Positions 33,161 through 43,922 of a stretch of DNA of 64,000 nt are shown piece by piece. The position numbers were made by a program, and so were the translations under genes. The notes under the pieces were generated by a model. That model was not told where the DNA came from. It saw nothing but the letters and a program-made list of their open reading frames with translations, and searched no databases. This DNA comes from Marchantia polymorpha subsp. ruderalis (lineage: Eukaryota > Streptophyta > Marchantiopsida > Marchantiales > Marchantiaceae): assembly GCA_037833965.1 (NCBI GenBank), contig AP031356.1:21412501-21476500 (forward strand), given 5' to 3'. How positions within the stretch are numbered: the stretch's first letter is position 1; each line of letters begins with the position of its first letter.

Positions 33161-34560
33161 GTGAGTGACGTTCGATACAAGGATAGCTGGTGCAGTCGGA
33201 GTCAATACGAGAGTCCCTCACAATATGAAATAGTCTTGAACAATTTGATTGATGATCTTGACGTGCTCGTTGCTGGAGTTGCAGAGGATCTTCGGGCCAC
33301 CTCCGAGTTCGGCCTGTTCGGGCCTCAGGCCTGTTGTTCTCATTCCTCTGCATCAATATTGGGACATGGTGTCCTCGTGCGAAACCCGCTCGGGTGACTC
33401 TGAACGACTGCGAGATGGAATGTGATTTTGAACTTGGTATTCCATAATTTTATATTTTATAAAGACGTGCTTGTGAAATATAAAATTATTTCACAAGCAC
33501 GTCTTTCCTCGACCCAGAATCTATCTGAAATCTGGTATTATATGCTTGTGGTGTCATGCGTACACCTGAGTCAGCACTTACTGCTATGGAATCGACTCAA
33601 CGAGCGAAATTGCTGGGCATTTTCTGTACAGCATTGGAACCGTCGCCTGGAAGTGGATTTGGTTTCAATCTCTTCGTTTGGGTTCATCGTTGCATGCATT
33701 GGAGAATTCATTTCTTCTAGGTACAGCAGTTTGGCCGATTGAAAACTCCTGGTCTGATGTTTATTTATCACGGGAGACCTCAAAGAGCACCAACATACCT
33801 GCGAACGTAGATATCTTGTTTGGAGTGGTTTGTGTTCTGGCTTTTCGTTATGCAGCCATTACGCGACCAATATGATGTCCTGCTCAGTGCGCTGAGATTT
33901 TTGAAAGTCATTGGTTCAGGTACGGAAGAAGATCAGTCAGCATGTATCTCACGAAGCCGACGACGGATGGGCTGATGGCGACTGCGCTCCCTTAACTCGA
34001 TCATCTGCAAGGTAGGTACGTTGAACTCAGAAGACGTGTACCCGGGCTCCGACCAAAAGAGATTCTCCTGTCGAGGTACTACGAGATTGTCTGGAATTGT
34101 TGATGTTGTTGAATATTTGTAGCCGCATGTACAAGCTCAATCTGTAAGGATCCTAGAATTGGACGAGACCACCCTGCAAAATCTTCGTTCTTTCGCGGTG
34201 TAATTTGAGCAATGGCATTGACTCAGAACTTCAATAAGTTAAGATTCTTGAGTATTTCACTTTCAAAATTTTTTGTTGAATCTTCGGTTTATCTTCATTG
34301 CATACAGATAAGATGGAATTATCAAGACATTCAGTAATTTACCTAGGTTTGGCTGACATTACTAGTACGATTGAAAGTAAGAAAGGAAATACAGAAGAGA
34401 AGGGTCATCACTGCCCACAACTCGTTTTACAAATCCGAGTGTCCTAGCTATCAACGTGCTGGACTTCCTTACGACTCATGAGATATAATCAGCTCTTGAA
34501 AGTGACGAGATTGTTAACCAATGAATGATTATATGTTCATACAAATGTATGAAATACAAT
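33143..34560. repeat. Duplicated block X, copy 1
   Basis: This aligns in the same orientation with 38781-40185, high identity by eye (around 90%). Shared landmarks include GGTGAGTGAC near the left end, AGTCAATACGAGAGTCCCT, a frame reading NSWSD, SRETSKSTNIPANVDIL in both copies (33678-33875 and about 39300-39497), and CGATTGAAAGTAA near the right end. The shared ORF ends in a hydrophobic segment and is closed by the same stop, but no protein family was recognised. Copy 1 differs by a palindrome at 33461-33506. Confidence 0.9.
33461..33506. repeat. Perfect 19-bp palindrome, present only in copy 1
   Basis: The arms AAAGACGTGCTTGTGAAAT (33461-33479) and its reverse complement (33488-33506) are separated by 8 bases. 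The corresponding place in copy 2 (about 39095-39118) has only the right arm (ATCACAAGCGCCTCTTTCC), so the left arm was added in copy 1 as an inverted copy of its own neighbour. Confidence 0.95.
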
Positions 34561-35093
34561 CATGGCTTGCAGCTTGTTTTAGAAGGTGGGCGGAAACGCG
34601 AAAGCTTAATTCGAACGTCGAGTGCGAGGGATTGCAATCCTGATTATTTTATTTACGAGGAAGGTGAGCGGCAGACCGAGTTAGTGGCGCTCGGACTCAT
34701 TGCGCTAGTCGATATTGCGGACTTCGCTGAGTGAAGGAGTCGAGCGGACGAGGCTCGGTGAAGCGAGGCTTTCAAAGCCAGGAGTGAACGTGAGGGCATG
34801 CGAGAGGTACGGGGATGTTGTGAGTGGGAGGGGCTTTATGATCATCTTGAAGAGTGAACGAACCGGCTTAGCTCTAAGGGAAATGGTGCATAGACCAGAA
34901 AGCATGCACCCGTCCACAGTCCTGCCTCGAGGTGCGACTTTTTGACCGAGCTGCGAAGCATGCACATGGAGGAGTCTCCTGCCTTGTGGATCGTCTCTTC
35001 CTCATAAAGCAACGCTAAATTCGCTCAATTCCTTCCTATTCCGACTCGGAGCTAAGTATAACCACGCTGCCCGCTGCATCGTCCGCTCCGATC

Positions 35094-35441
35094 ATGTCGA
35101 TTCTTCTTGCGCTCTCGTTCCTCGCTCTCTTCCAACTGCCGCATCTCTCATCAGCTGTTCCTGGTGGGTACTTCCGGTTCCAGAGGTTCTCGGCTGCGGA
35201 ATTGCGACAAAGCCTCGGTCTCGAAAGCCTCAAGCTCGACGATCAGGAGTTTTCCAACGCTGCAGTGGCAGAGCTGGTCGTTCCAGCTGATGAGTGCCGC
35301 AGCAATCGCGAGCTGGCCCAGCTTTCTTCAAGACACCTACCTAGACGCAGCACGGCAGCAGAAGCAGAAGCTACGATCATGTCTTCTTTAAAAACGAATC
35401 ATGGTCTCCTCACGCCACTCACGCACTTAAGTAAACAATAG
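35094..35441 (+). CDS. Small secreted protein, hypothetical
   Basis: An ATG-started ORF of 115 codons opening with a convincing signal peptide (MSILLALSFLALFQL, cleavage after HLSSA near residue 21). The mature part contains GGYFRFQRFSAAELRQSLGL and a single Cys in PADECRSN, then a basic, Arg-rich stretch. A second long frame overlaps it (35107-35391) but lacks a signal peptide. I recognise no peptide-hormone motif (no RALF, CLE, PSK or CRP pattern). It lies about 0.7 kb from the TPD1-like fragment, facing it. A frame beginning with a clean signal peptide is suggestive but not proof of a gene. Confidence 0.4.
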   Translation: MSILLALSFLALFQLPHLSSAVPGGYFRFQRFSAAELRQSLGLESLKLDDQEFSNAAVAELVVPADECRSNRELAQLSSRHLPRRSTAAEAEATIMSSLKTNHGLLTPLTHLSKQ

Positions 35442-36122
35442 AGAAGGAGGCCCATTCGGGTGTTACATACAGACGACGGCCTTTTGCAGCGTGGTGGTGG
35501 TAGTGGTGTGCGAGAGTTGACACAGCCCACAGACTCACACCAAGAGCAGGGACGAGGATAAGATGAGTGAAATGGAATGGAATGGACTGGCACACATGAA
35601 GGCGAAGCTATGTTTGGCAATATTTGCTCATTTTATTTATCTCATCTTCTGACCACATGCTGGCTTGAACTCCTCCATGCGAAAAACTGGATTTCCAGTC
35701 GCTAGGTCCGCCGAATTCTACCTTTAGAAAATCACTCGATACGCATCTCTTGAGGATGCTAGCTTTTGCGGTTGCTTACGTACTACCGTCAAAATTTTGA
35801 TTAAATTCACATCCTGTAAGTTCTATGGGACACTGTAATTTCTAATACCGTTACAAAAGTTGCATATCGCTTTCGGATCATCCGCCTCCATCATCATCAT
35901 CCTTCCTCCCCTCCACTCGCATTGCACGAAGAATATTGGAATTTCGAATCGATTTCCTCGGCGACACGATCCCACATGAGACTCAAAAACAAAACCGTAG
36001 GAGTCTGTACATCTTGGCCTAAAATATGCATAGAGGTGACCTCAGCTGGCGGCAAGCACAGCGAGCCGTCTTCATCGTGAGCATTCGTTGGTGGCGGTGG
36101 CAATGCTCGTGGGATACATGGC

Positions 36123-36467
36123 CTAATTGGAGTACTGGAACGATACGCTTCCCTGACTACTGAGCGGTTGGCCATAGTTGACGAGGCAGTCGTTGTAGCG
36201 CAGGCGAGTAAAGACGAACGAATCGACAGGAGTCGCCGAGGCCCAGTTTCCGCAAGCCACATGAATGTCGGCCATGGCAAATGCTCCGCACAGGTTCACA
36301 TTCTGCACGTTGAAAGTTGGAATGCCGCTCGTGGAGCTCACTGGGCCTTGTGTCAGACTGAGACCCCGCGGTGCGCAGCTCAGAGTTCCGAACAGAAGCT
36401 TTCTCACTCCACGAAGGGCACTGCCATTCGGATGAGACGCAGGTACAGCAGATCGGTTTCGAGCCAA
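36123..36467 (-). CDS. TPD1-like secreted ligand, C-terminal part
   Basis: The frame matches the mature region of TAPETUM DETERMINANT1/TDL1-type secreted proteins, ligands of the EMS1/MSP1 receptor kinase. Recognisable in order: SCAPRGLSLTQGPVSSTSGI, PTFNVQNVNLC, IHVACGNWASATPVD, FTRLRYNDCLVNYGQPL and SVSFQYSN before the stop. Cys spacing and the DCLVNxGxPL block are diagnostic. It ends at the SFQYSN position, without the short tail that many homologues carry. There is no ATG or signal peptide: the frame opens within about 10 bp of the edge of duplicated block Y (36475), so the 5' end was lost or separated there, or a distant first exon exists. An acceptor-like CGAATGGCAG lies near 36425. Probably a truncated gene, but no stop lies inside the conserved part. 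Confidence 0.65.
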   Translation of the reverse strand: MARNRSAVPASHPNGSALRGVRKLLFGTLSCAPRGLSLTQGPVSSTSGIPTFNVQNVNLCGAFAMADIHVACGNWASATPVDSFVFTRLRYNDCLVNYGQPLSSQGSVSFQYSN

Positions 36468-36474
36468 TGGGGCC

Positions 36475-36757
36475 GTGAATCATACAATACATACTCTCTG
36501 GCCTTTCTGCCAGCGGACTTACCTTTAGTCTTCTTGATTTCACACCCTATGATCGAGCTTCCAGACAGACGCCACAATATTCTACTCCAAAACTTCAACA
36601 CTCCACATCAAGAAGTAGAGTCTGAAACCTTGCTGCCATGAGGTGCAAGTGTAAAAGTGTCCACACCCTCCCAGGCCCACTATACGATACAGCCTTCCTT
36701 GTTCTTGAACAAAGAGTTACGGTGACTAATGACGTGGAAGGAAGTCTAGCTTCTTCT
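36475..36757. repeat. Duplicated block Y, copy 1
   Basis: This aligns with 40192-40474 in the same orientation, about 90% identical by eye, sharing TTCTTGATTTCACACCCTAT and CTATACGATACAGCC. In copy 2 it follows block X directly. On the minus strand both copies keep a splice-donor-like AAAG/GTAAG sequence, but no gene was recognised. Confidence 0.9.
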
Positions 36758-37110
36758 GAATGAGCATCGTGTAAAACGTGATTCAATTCAAGTCTACAGG
36801 ATGTACAAGTAGTCGAAAGAACTGGTACAAGAACTTTTACAAAGCATGGGTGTTGTGAACAAGCTCAATTTCCTCCCAGATGCATATGGTCCATGGCAGA
36901 ATAAGTTCCACCAGACATTGTTCCTTAAATTGTTAATCTCTTTGTACATTACTTAGCTCTATTGATATTCCATGTGGCAACCCGTACTTGCAAAGTAGAA
37001 TAGATGTTGTCCGTCGATTGGAAGAATAGACTTTCCATGAAGCCTGAAAATGCAAGATTTCTCGGGGTCGTCCATAAATGTAGCCTCTGGACACGGATAG
37101 CTTCCGGTGT

Positions 37111-37182
37111 CGAATCAGTACGCAGAATTTTGAAGCGGATTGTGGAGAAACAATCCGCTTCGAAACTCTGCATACTGATCCG
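37111..37182. repeat. 33-bp palindrome with four transitions
   Basis: The arms 37111-37143 and 37150-37182 pair over 33 positions with four mismatches, separated by a 6-base loop. All four differences are transitions (C/T or G/A), the pattern expected from deamination of methylated cytosine after an originally perfect palindrome formed. Confidence 0.92.
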
Positions 37183-37199
37183 TCTCGCGTGTCTCCATG

Positions 37200-38288
37200 A
37201 ACCAAGACGACCGTCTCTTCAACCTTAACCTCTTGTGAACATTTAGGGATTTTTTGAGCCAAATCCTAAATCCTTTTCCGCTTCAAGCTTCTCTTCCAGC
37301 TTTTTTTCTGTCATTTGACCAACGCGTTCTCTTCTAGCATGCTAGGGTCTGAGATTTTCATTGTCTTACTTCTCTTACATTTTGCCCCGCAAGTGTACCT
37401 GTGACCAGGGTCCTCAAGCTGTCGTGCGCGTGTGCAACAGATTGCGCTCGTTGAAAGTTTTTTAGTGAAGAATATACAAGATGAGCACAAATATGTTCTA
37501 GTTTAAATGATTTTTGGATGGTATTTTAGGTTTTGCTTTGTCATCACCTTAAATAACACCCAAAAAGTCATATGCTTTGAAATTTATCCTTGCATATCTT
37601 GAATACTCTTCATTGGAAAACTTTTGACTAGCAAAATCTGTTGCTTCTTCTATCTGGCAAGCTTTTTCAGACCCTTCAAACGAGGCGATATGAAGTATTG
37701 TAATTAAAACAAACCAATTAGATTGTTCTCTATCACATCGCACATTTTTTTGCAGATTGTATCGGTAGTGCGATCAAGGTGATGACTTCCCATTTCATAT
37801 CTTTGACAAGCTTGTAATTTGTGTGCAATTCTAGAGAATCTCAACGAGCTTAGAAAGAGGTTCCATTGTATTCTCTAGATGAGATGATTAACCCTTAAAA
37901 AGATTCTTGATTATCTTATTTTGCTACTTTGAGACCGAGACGATAGACTCTTTTGCTTTGAAACCTTATGAACATTTAGGATTTTTTTGAAGCAATTACT
38001 AAATATTTTTACTCCTTCAAGGGTTTTTTTGAACCGAGATGACCTCTTTTGCCTCAAGCCATTATGAACTTCTAGGGTTTTTTTGAACCAAACCCTAAAT
38101 CTTTTTTCCGCTTCATGGATTTTCTTGAACCAAAACGACAGTTTCTTTCGCCTTGAGTCCTTATGAGCTTTTAGGGTTTTCTTGAACCAAACGCTAAATA
38201 CTCTGGTTGCTTCAAGCTTCTATTCCGGCTTTTCTTTGTGTTATTTGACCAGCTCGTCCTCTTCTAGCATGCTAGGGTTTGAGATTTT
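37200..38288. repeat. 160-bp direct repeats with internal degenerate units
   Basis: Bases 37200-37359 and 38128-38288 are direct repeats, both ending in CTCTTCTAGCATGCTAGGGT. Between about 37950 and 38130 there are further partial copies of a unit of roughly 90 bp containing TTTAGGGTTTTTTTGAACC and AACCCTAAAT. The arrangement looks like an old tandem repeat interrupted by unrelated DNA. No internal coding region suggests a transposon. Confidence 0.8.
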
Positions 38289-38780
38289 AAGAGTTGGTCA
38301 CTTTGCAGGAAAGTTTGCAAAATATTCAGCACGTGGTTGCTAAGCAGCCCAAGAAACCTCTTAGTTCGCATAGAGTATGTGATTTCAAGCATGTCAAGAA
38401 AAGCGCAAAGAAAAGTAACAAGAGTCGAACACTTGCCCAACCAAGTGAATCACGAACTTGAGTTCAAAGCGGATTGTGGAGACTAGATTAGAGACGGAAC
38501 TTATCAATTATGAACTTTTATCATAACCTATGGACGGAATGCGGGCACTTCTGAGATCGTAAAATGAACTTCTGAAATAACATTCCAACTTGCAAACATT
38601 TGAAACACCTGGTTTGGCAAGTGCTCTACTCTTCTTATTTTTCAACGCACTCTTCTTTACCTGCTTGAAGGCACATGCTCTGTGTGGACTAAATGGTTTC
38701 TTGCGCTGCTTAGTATGAAGATGTTGAATATTTTGGTACATCCGATTGTGAGGACTAGATTAGAGAAGCAGATTCTAGAG

Positions 38781-40474
38781 ACTCCTCTCCTCATGCAGGT
38801 GAGTGACTTTCGGTACAAGGATAGCTGGTTCAGTCGGAGTCAATACGAGAGTCCCTTAGAATATGAAACAGTCTTGAACTAGTTGATTGCTGATCTTGCC
38901 GTGCTTGTTGCTGGAGATGCAGAGGATCTTCGGCCTCCGAGTTCGGCAAGTTTGCTACAGGGTCTGCAGTGTCCAGGACTGGTCCAGTTGCGCTGCTATT
39001 CTCTCATTCCTCCGCACCAATATTGGAACATGGTGTCCTCGGTGACTCTGAACGACTGCGAGATGGAATGTGATTTTGAACTTGGTATCCATGATTTTAT
39101 ATATCACAAGCGCCTCTTTCCTCGACCCATCTATCTGAAATTTGGTACTATATGCTGTACTAGATGCTTGTGGTGGCATGCGAAAACCTGAGTCAGTACT
39201 GACTGCTATGGAATCGACTGAATGAGCGAAATTGATCGGCATTTTCTGTACAGCAGTGGAACCGTTGCCTGGAAGTGGAGTTTGTTTCAAGCTCTTCGTT
39301 TGGGTTCATCGTTACATGCATTGGAGCATTCATTTCTTCTAGGTACAGCAGTTTGGCCGATTCCAAACTCCTGGTCTGATATTTGTTTATCACGGGAGAC
39401 CTCAAAGAGCACCAACATACCTGCAAACGTAGATATCTTGCTTGGAGTGGTTTGTGTTCTGGCTTTTTGTTATGCAGCACTAACGCGACCAATATGATGT
39501 CATGCTCTGTGCGCTGAGATTGTTGAATGTCATTGGATCAGGTACTGAAGAAGATCAGTCAGCATGTATCTCGCGAAACCGACTACGGATGGGCTGATGG
39601 CGACTGCGCTCCCTTAACTCGATAATCTGGTAGGTACGTCGAACTCAGAAGACCTGTACCCGGGCTCCGTCCAAAAGAGATTCTCCTGTCGAGGTACTAC
39701 GAGATTGTCTGGAATTGTTGATGTTGTTGAATATTTGTAGCCGCATGTACAAGCTCAATCTATAAGGATCCTAGAAGGGACGAGACTACCCTGCAAATTC
39801 TTCTTTCTTTCGCGGTGTAATTTGAGCAATGGCATTGACTCAGAACTTGACTTCAACTTCAATAAGGTAAAATTCTTAAGTTTTTCACTTTCAGATTTTG
39901 TTGGTTGAATCTTCGGTTTATCTTCATTGCATATAGATAAGAATTATCAAGACATTCAGTTATTTACCTAGGTTTGGCTGACATTACTTGTACGATTGAA
40001 AGTAATAAAGGAAATAAAGAAGAGAAGTGTCATCACTGCCCACAATTCGATATACAAATCCGAGTGTCCTAGCTGTCAACGTGCTGGACTTCCTTACATC
40101 TCATGAGTTTTAATCAGCTCTTGAAAGTGACGAGATTGTTTACCATGAATGATAATATGTTCATACAAATGTATGAAAATACAATTATTCAGTGAACCAT
40201 ACAATGCATACTTTCTGGCCTTTGTGTCAGCGGGCTTACCTTCAGTATTCTTGATTTCACACCCTATGTTCGAACTTCCAGACAGACACCACAACATTCT
40301 ACTCCAGAACTTTAGCACTCCACATCAAGAAGTAGATTCTGAACCCTTGCTGCCATGAGCTGCAAAGTAAAAGTGTCCACACCCTCCCGGGTCCACTATA
40401 CGATACAGCCCTCCTTGTTCTTGAACAAAGAGTTACGGTGACTAATTACGTGGAAGAAAGTCTTGCTTCTATTC
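38781..40474. repeat. Duplicated blocks X and Y, copy 2 (contiguous)
   Basis: Copy 2 of X (38781-40185) is followed within six bases by copy 2 of Y (40192-40474). Here the palindrome seen in copy 1 at 33461 is missing and the 1.9-kb segment is absent. Copy 2 keeps the 91-codon frame at 39222-39497. Confidence 0.9.
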
Positions 40475-40491
40475 TACTTCTACTTCATTTC

Positions 40492-40586
40492 ATGATCCTA
40501 AGGTGGACAATTCCACCTTAGGATCATCCTCTGAACATGACGATATGGCTCGTCCTTCTTTGCTCAATTATAGCAAAGAAGGACGA
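40492..40586. repeat. Two adjacent perfect palindromes (16 and 15 bp)
   Basis: The first pair is 40492-40507 and 40512-40527 (ATGATCCTAAGGTGGA and its complement, 4-base loop). The second is 40550-40564 and 40572-40586 (TCGTCCTTCTTTGCT and its complement, 7-base loop). They sit just outside the right edge of duplicated block Y copy 2 and share no sequence with each other. Confidence 0.95.
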
Positions 40587-43500
40587 ACACCCTATCAGGT
40601 CTAAAGATGAAAACTAATACGTAGCATACTATCCATAAACCGCAGTAGAATCACGATGGGAGATATTTCGTTGTGTATCTAAAATGAAGAAACTGTATGG
40701 GTTGATCCTTCTAGAAAAAATAGTGTTGAAACCAAGCATGTAATATGGGACCCCGAATTTGATCATACGGGATCATATCACCCAATTGCATCTTAGCCAT
40801 CAGAACTGACCACATCTGGCTGCCGATACATTTGGTATTAAATCAGACTCGGAGCGGATATAAAATATGTAACATATTTTGTCACCATTCTTTCAAAAGG
40901 TGAAGAAACTTGGATACGCCGACAATTGGACTTCAATCAAGTGCATGGGACCTTCCACATGGAACAAGGCCATTAGTCTCCTTCTGATGGTGAAGGCGAA
41001 AGCTGATGGCCAGCAGGACAGCATCGTCCTGAACCGAGCCTCACGGCGACGAAAATATTGAGATTTGTCGATAGAGACCACCGAAGAACAGCTCAATTTG
41101 CGAACGACATCATTTCTCATGCGCTGATTTCTCTTCTGTGAAGGTCGTCTCAGAAATCGGCATCAATGTTGTAACAATGGACGTACATTCTCACATTTCA
41201 CAAATTCAACCTTGTGACCATTATGCTTGACTATGCTGTTGAAGAGTACAATGAGAGAATAGGTAGACAAGATCCGTCCTACTCAAAACAGATGTGAATT
41301 CAGCAAACCTTGCTTCTTCTAATCAAACGACTTCTCATCAAATGCCATGTCTGATTTATTTCATGTACAATCTAAACAAAAAAGTGTTTGTTATTTAGCC
41401 ATCGTTATTTCAAGTAATTGTCGTATCAACCCAAGATCCGAACTGATGCTTTGATTACGACTGATAGCTTCTAGGAAAATTTGACGGATTTCACAAAGTT
41501 TGTTTGTGAAGTTATAGTTTACAAATGGGCTGATGCGCAATTATCGTTGAACTACTAGAATTCACATAAATCATCCAATTTGTGTGTCTTGCAAATTTTG
41601 ATCACTCGTAAATATTTCAAAATTTCTATATTTGGGGCTCTTAAATGCTAACATTCTGCTGTACTTCAACATAATGATTAAAAATTCTTTTAAAGGTAAA
41701 AATAAATACAACTTTCTAAAATCTAATCCCACTGAAGTCAAAGCTTCTTAAATCAATATATTTTTGATATTTTTGGATTGAATTGAAATACGTTGATAAT
41801 ACAAAATGATATTATTTTATTGTAATTGATAATATATCATCAATTTCGAGGGTAGTTTGACTCGATTTGATTGAATTCGAACAATTCCAAACTGAGCGTT
41901 ACAAAAAAAATTTTGAATTTGGAAACATTTATTATAGGGACAATATATAACCAAACTCAGCCAATCATTTGCAAAAAGATCCGGTTATATCTGTCCACAA
42001 CTCAAAGATTGTCTCTCTTATTCGACACGATGCTCATGTCCTGGTTCACTCCAAACTCAGCATGAGCACCGTGAGCCAACCAAGAGCAATGCATTTTGAG
42101 AAACAACGGGGTCTCTGTGGAGTTAATGTGAAACTAAACATCACGAATCGCCACTATCTCGTTCGAAAACAGCACACTCGGAGATTATGTGTGAGAACCT
42201 TCACGGCTGGAAATGAAAGTCTGGAGATACAAAGAAAGGAACGATCAGAAACAGCTAACTTGCTCTGCAATGTATGAAGGACTGCAAACCAATTTTGAAG
42301 CACTACATTCTTACTGTGACAGCGGGAGAAAGAACAAACTCTTTAGTCACAATCCATGCACGGTATCTCGCTTAAATGCAATTAGTCTAGTCTGGTGATG
42401 CAAGCCAGATTGACAGATGACAGCGATGGAGTATGGGCAGTAAATCTTCAACCGTGAAGTCTTAGAGAGGACCCCCAAGCTTTCAGACCCTTGGAAACTC
42501 CTCCAGACGAAACCAGACTGCATCCTTCCCAATCAAAACTCAATGCACTACACTGTCTGAAACACTGCATACCACTCAGTTCTTTAACTAGTACTTGGGT
42601 TTCGGGGTTTAGGGTTTAGTACTTCGTTAGATAGTTTGAGAGATTGTTGCTGATTGGTAGCTGACTTGCTAGTTATTCATTTCACTCTGAATTGCTCTGA
42701 CGGGACGATTCCACTAACCGATTTCGAACAAAATGATTCTGAAATTGTCGAGTTTTCTTTTACGAGGTTATTCAAGTGATATTACTGGGATGTTTTCGCA
42801 GTTTTTTGACATCGGCGGAACTTCGTGATTGTGAGGACACGGGGTGTGAACTCTAATCGACATTAGTTGTTGTTCTGTTATGTGCAAGATAACTTTGTTC
42901 TCCGAGATTTGAATTCTGTGAACCTTGAGTGGCACCAACTTTGCACAAGGTGAAATCATAGTTTCTGCAAAGCCAGTATTTCCTCGTTCTTTCTTTGTAT
43001 TGCAGGACCAATCCTTTCTCATCTTTGACTTTGAGCAATTTTTTTGATTTGTTCAAAGCAAGCTTTGTGAGTCCACCGAGTGGGAAGCCTGTTATACTGC
43101 AGGCTGTACAGGAGGCATCTAGTACAAACATTAGACGTAGAGAAAGAGCGCCTCAACATAACTTTCGCAGATTAGTAGATTTCAAGGTGGATCCCTTTCG
43201 TTTAAGTAGAATTAGTTGTCAATTCGTACAGTCGGGTGGGTCCATTAGATCCAACCTATTCTAATATTTATGAGCAGTTACAGATGAGCAGTCAATGGAT
43301 CGATCGTCCACAATTTACCCTTAGTCATGATGCAGTCAGTAGAGGTCATTCAAGAGTACACTTCGTTGATGCAAGCTCGATGAAAACAAGACGGCTTACA
43401 AAAGCTGCAGTGGTCATGATATTTTGAAAGAGTGTAAACTGTAACATGATATCTCAATCAAATCAACAACAAAATCCCTGGTGGGATCTTCTACGATTAC

Positions 43501-43922
43501 CCCCGATAAACCTTGTACTGACCTCTCCTCATCACATTCTGGAAACGCTCACGTGGCCTTTGAGCTTTTGATGGCTTCCCTCACTATAGCAGACAACTAT
43601 CGCTATACGCCTCAGCTCTACTTCCGACTGAAGCACAGTAAGTCGTCCAATGAGCAGTAAGCCAGTCCCGTAATGATAACCATCCATGCCGCTGACCTGC
43701 TCGCGACCACTTTTTCTGCCTAAGTTATTACATCGATGTGATTCTCGCATGCTGGAGAATCCTAAATAATTCTGCCCCAAAAACTGCGGCTACAACGCTG
43801 TGCATTTAGTTAAACTACAGGGAAGGATGAAATGAATGGGAATGTATATGTAAGAACTAAATCTACACGTTACACAAGGCCAGCATATAAATGGTTGGCA
43901 AATCGTAAGAAGGCGAATCTTA
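40587..43922. other. Intergenic DNA, no recognised gene
   Basis: It includes the dispersed segment 41138-41300 (matching 26219-26390), an AT-rich zone at 41300-41950, a near-palindrome at 42026-42073 (13-bp arms, one mismatch), and a telomere-box-like GGGGTTTAGGGTTTAG at about 42604. An ORF at 42995-43264 preceded by an acceptor-like TTTGTATTGCAG might be an exon of an unknown gene, but it has no recognised motif. The right end should contain the SEC8 3' UTR. Confidence 0.4.

Larger units (their letters stand above)
34561..36474. other. 1.9-kb segment present only in copy 1 of the X/Y duplication
   Basis: Blocks X and Y are separated by this segment in copy 1 but only by about six bases in copy 2 (40186-40191). 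It is GC-richer than its flanks and contains a small-secreted-protein ORF and a TPD1-like fragment. Its ends show no terminal inverted repeats, no target duplication and no Helitron-type CTRR end. Either it was inserted into copy 1 or lost from copy 2. Confidence 0.7.
36758..38780. other. Spacer between the two X/Y copies
   Basis: It contains the second copy of a dispersed segment (36789-37020, matching 25736-25965), a 33-bp imperfect palindrome (37111-37182), and a pair of 160-bp direct repeats with intervening degenerate units. ORFs are short. No gene was recognised. Confidence 0.5.

Noticed and set aside
33161-33397. A Gnk2 (DUF26) domain in duplicated block X
   Set aside because: A short stretch with SQYE and VLNNLIDDL spacing is loosely similar, but the CxxC signature is absent and copy 2 does not keep the frame.
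34561-36474. Helitron or Pack-type transposon capture of the 1.9-kb segment
   Set aside because: There is no TC start with a CTRR end, no terminal inverted repeat and no target-site duplication at the edges, so no transposon class is supported.
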